Source: Zoogloeaceae bacterium
GTDB taxonomy: Bacteria > Pseudomonadota > Gammaproteobacteria > Burkholderiales > Rhodocyclaceae
Assembly (NCBI GenBank): GCA_031258715.1
Contig: JAIRMN010000127.1
Span: forward strand, 1-49,335
Reading direction: 5' to 3'
Length of the DNA stretch: 49,335 nucleotides
A program made the position numbers and the translations under genes. Positions 48,300-49,335 of the stretch are shown piece after piece (positions within the stretch are counted from its first letter, which is position 1; every line of letters begins with the position of its first letter). The notes under the pieces are model-generated. The model saw nothing but the letters and a program-made list of their open reading frames with translations, had not been told where the DNA came from and did no database searches.

Positions 48300-48566
48300 T
48301 TATTGCGCGGCGGCGGCGAGGATGCTGACGAAGCGGCGATTCTTCGCGCCCCGGATGGCGAACGCTACCGTGCCGTCCTTCAGTGCGAAGAGTGTATGAT
48401 CCTTGCCGATGCCCACGCCGTCGCCCGCATGGAACTGTGTGCCGCGCTGACGCACGAGGATATTGCCCGCCCGCACGAACTGGCCGCCATAACGCTTGAC
48501 GCCCAGCCGCTTGGATTCTGAATCGCGGCCATTACGGGAACTGCCGCCTGCTTTCTTGTGTGCCAT
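48300..48566 (-). CDS. rpmA: 50S ribosomal protein L27
   Basis: '[61 protein letters not shown]'. Confidence 0.98.
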   Translation of the reverse strand: MAHKKAGGSSRNGRDSESKRLGVKRYGGQFVRAGNILVRQRGTQFHAGDGVGIGKDHTLFALKDGTVAFAIRGAKNRRFVSILAAAAQ

Positions 48567-48584
48567 GTATTGACTCCTTCAACT

Positions 48585-48896
48585 TCAGACCACGATTGCG
48601 TCGATGCGCAACTCGGTGTAATTCTGGCGATGCCCCTGATGCTTCTGGTAATGCTTCCTGCGGCGCATCTTGAATATCTTGATTTTGTCATGACGCCCGT
48701 GGGAAACCACGGTGCACTTGACGCTTGCGCCAGCAACCAGGGGCGTGCCGACCTTCACCTCCTCGCCTTCGCCCAGCATGAGGATCTGATCAAGGGTAAT
48801 TTCCGCGCCATCTTCCGCTGGTATCTGTTCTACTTTGATTTTCTGACCGACACAAACCCGATACTGTTTGCCGCCGGTTTTTACGACCGCGTACAT
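48585..48896 (-). CDS. rplU: 50S ribosomal protein L21
   Basis: '[33 protein letters not shown]...[21 protein letters not shown]'; start trimmed from the ORF. Confidence 0.97.
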   Translation of the reverse strand: MYAVVKTGGKQYRVCVGQKIKVEQIPAEDGAEITLDQILMLGEGEEVKVGTPLVAGASVKCTVVSHGRHDKIKIFKMRRRKHYQKHQGHRQNYTELRIDAIVV

Positions 48897-48996
48897 GTTG
48901 GACTCCAAACTGCATGAAAAAGAGGCGGGATTATAACGACTCTTTGGCAGAAGTCAAAACTCGCGCCGGAGCCGTGTTTTCGCCTATAACGGCTAA

Positions 48997-49335
48997 CTAT
49001 GAAATCCCATAGACTTTTGCAAAAGGCTCGATCATGTAAATCTTCTCTCCCTGGCTTTGCGCTATGGCGATTGCCTTGACCGCTGATATGGCCTGCCCGC
49101 AGCCAGGATAGGCCGGGGTTTTGACCTGTCCAGTTTCGTCGATGTACCGGCATTGGTTCCTGTCCACCCAGAACTGTTCCAGAACCGCGTGTTCCATCGC
49201 GCTCATGTGTTGGCCCCGCATCCGGTTGTACGCGATCCACCGGTTCTGCGTCGCCGTCTTCCCGTTCTGCGTCAGCTCCGGCTTGTTGTTGATTTCGGAT
49301 TGTGGATTGTCGTCCTTCACCCAGCGAATGTCCCG
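48997..49335 (-). CDS. C-terminal part of an unidentified protein, open to window edge
   Basis: Frame open from the edge: RDIRWVKDDNPQSEINNKPELTQ...MIEPFAKVYGIS*. Confidence 0.45.
   Translation of the reverse strand, partial: RDIRWVKDDNPQSEINNKPELTQNGKTATQNRWIAYNRMRGQHMSAMEHAVLEQFWVDRNQCRYIDETGQVKTPAYPGCGQAISAVKAIAIAQSQGEKIYMIEPFAKVYGIS

Overview
The window looks like part of a GC-rich proteobacterial (probably betaproteobacterial) chromosome. (1) Positions 1 to ~8.63 kb are the right part of an integrated tailless phage that I interpret as a PM2/corticovirus-like provirus. It has a double-jelly-roll-like major capsid protein, an FtsK/HerA (A32/P9-like) packaging ATPase, a P2-gpA-type HUH rolling-circle Rep, a run of tiny tail-anchored membrane proteins, a glycine-rich spike/adhesin and an HTH repressor. 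No integrase is visible. The right end coincides with a dif-like XerD half-site embedded in the repressor stop codon, 23 bp upstream of the mfd start. The left end lies outside the window. (2) 8.65-21 kb carries mfd, a DAHP synthase, an enoyl-CoA hydratase, a BOF/YgiW-like protein, an LTA-synthase-like sulfatase, BrnT/BrnA, unknown membrane and secreted proteins, and several dispersed palindromic repeats. (3) 21.3-38 kb is an exopolysaccharide locus. It includes a low-GC membrane-protein cassette flanked by 48-bp direct repeats derived from a neighbouring acetyltransferase gene, and a C10 tract at the 5' end of the priming sugar transferase (candidate phase variation). (4) 38-49.3 kb carries a membrane caspase-like (C13) protein, a TrpB-like enzyme, rpe, and an rplU-rpmA-obgE-proB cluster interrupted by a ~1400-aa single-chain type IIG-like restriction-modification gene coupled to proB by an ATGA overlap. 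All family calls come from reading the sequence and from memory; no database search was run.
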